DNA from: Vampirovibrio chlorellavorus
GTDB taxonomy: Bacteria > Cyanobacteriota > Vampirovibrionia > Vampirovibrionales > Vampirovibrionaceae
Assembly: GCA_903866275.1 (NCBI GenBank)
Contig: CAIPMU010000011.1
Location: forward strand, 248,001 to 312,000
Direction of reading: 5' to 3'
Length of the DNA stretch: 64,000 nt
The translations under genes and the position numbers were made by a program. Shown here one piece after another: positions 63,939-64,000 of this stretch; the stretch's first letter is position 1, and each line of letters opens with the position of its first letter. Under the pieces are notes generated by a model. It saw only the letters and a program-made list of their open reading frames with translations. It ran no database searches and had not been told where the DNA came from.

Positions 63939-64000
63939 ACCCAGTAGGTCTGAACACAACCCCACGCAACACCATTCCCAACAAGCAAAAGACTTTACAG

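Overview
This 64 kb window is an ordinary-density bacterial chromosome segment of roughly balanced base composition, with short intergenic gaps, genes on both strands and small operons. The gene set points to a free-standing bacterium with a diderm-type envelope. The evidence is RlpA, LipB, an FeoAB iron importer, a type IV prepilin, a membrane-anchored cytochrome c, the MEP isoprenoid enzyme IspE, and the PurS/PurQ split form of the purine pathway. SpoIID and GerMN domain proteins occur without any other sporulation gene. My best guess is a non-photosynthetic relative of cyanobacteria (Vampirovibrio/Melainabacteria type). This is an inference from gene content; no rRNA or other marker in the window proves it.

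Layout. 1-5.0 kb: a truncated unknown gene, a Ca2+/cation antiporter, the bifunctional (p)ppGpp enzyme Rel and an HD-GYP protein. 5.0-7.6 kb: a TusA-like protein and a Cys-rich protein, divergent from purH. 7.6-12.7 kb: an envelope block (CPBP protease, GT2 glycosyltransferase, TPR protein, anchored unknown protein) carrying two copies of a structured 167-bp repeat. 13-19.4 kb: pyrG, gatC, RDD protein, lipB, serine-acetyltransferase-like protein and ubiD. 19.6-25.2 kb: GerMN protein, a purC-purS fusion with purQ and a tiny membrane protein, gltX and rlpA. 25.5-34.1 kb: a zinc-type CDF exporter, LysM protein, valS, Fur-box-preceded feoAB and an EF-hand protein. 34.1-43.9 kb: an unusual prepilin, comF, two zinc-ribbon unknowns, a WecG/TagA glycosyltransferase, an MFS exporter, mutM, an acyl-CoA ligase, def and an ACT-domain protein. 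44.0-49.1 kb: a probable structured non-coding RNA, osmC-purE-purK, a Cys/Met-metabolism PLP enzyme and aroE. 49.3-64 kb: an M17 aminopeptidase with a histone-like tail, a GDPH-motif protein, a SpoIID protein, nnr, a HEAT-repeat protein, a hemerythrin, a DUF1573-cytochrome c fusion, an aldo/keto reductase lacking its lysine, a ROK kinase, rsmA-ispE and a MITE-like inverted repeat.

How it fits together. Purine synthesis is scattered over three loci (purH; purCS-purQ; purE-purK). Iron and metal handling appears in feoAB and the CDF exporter, each with a plausible operator. Cell-envelope functions dominate the unknowns. I saw no phage, transposase, CRISPR array, tRNA or rRNA. No large undescribed gene system stands out. 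The most promising novelties are the candidate RNA at 44.07-44.33 kb, the two-copy structured repeat, the long perfect hairpin at 22.48 kb, the GDPH-motif protein, and several odd domain fusions or lost catalytic residues.
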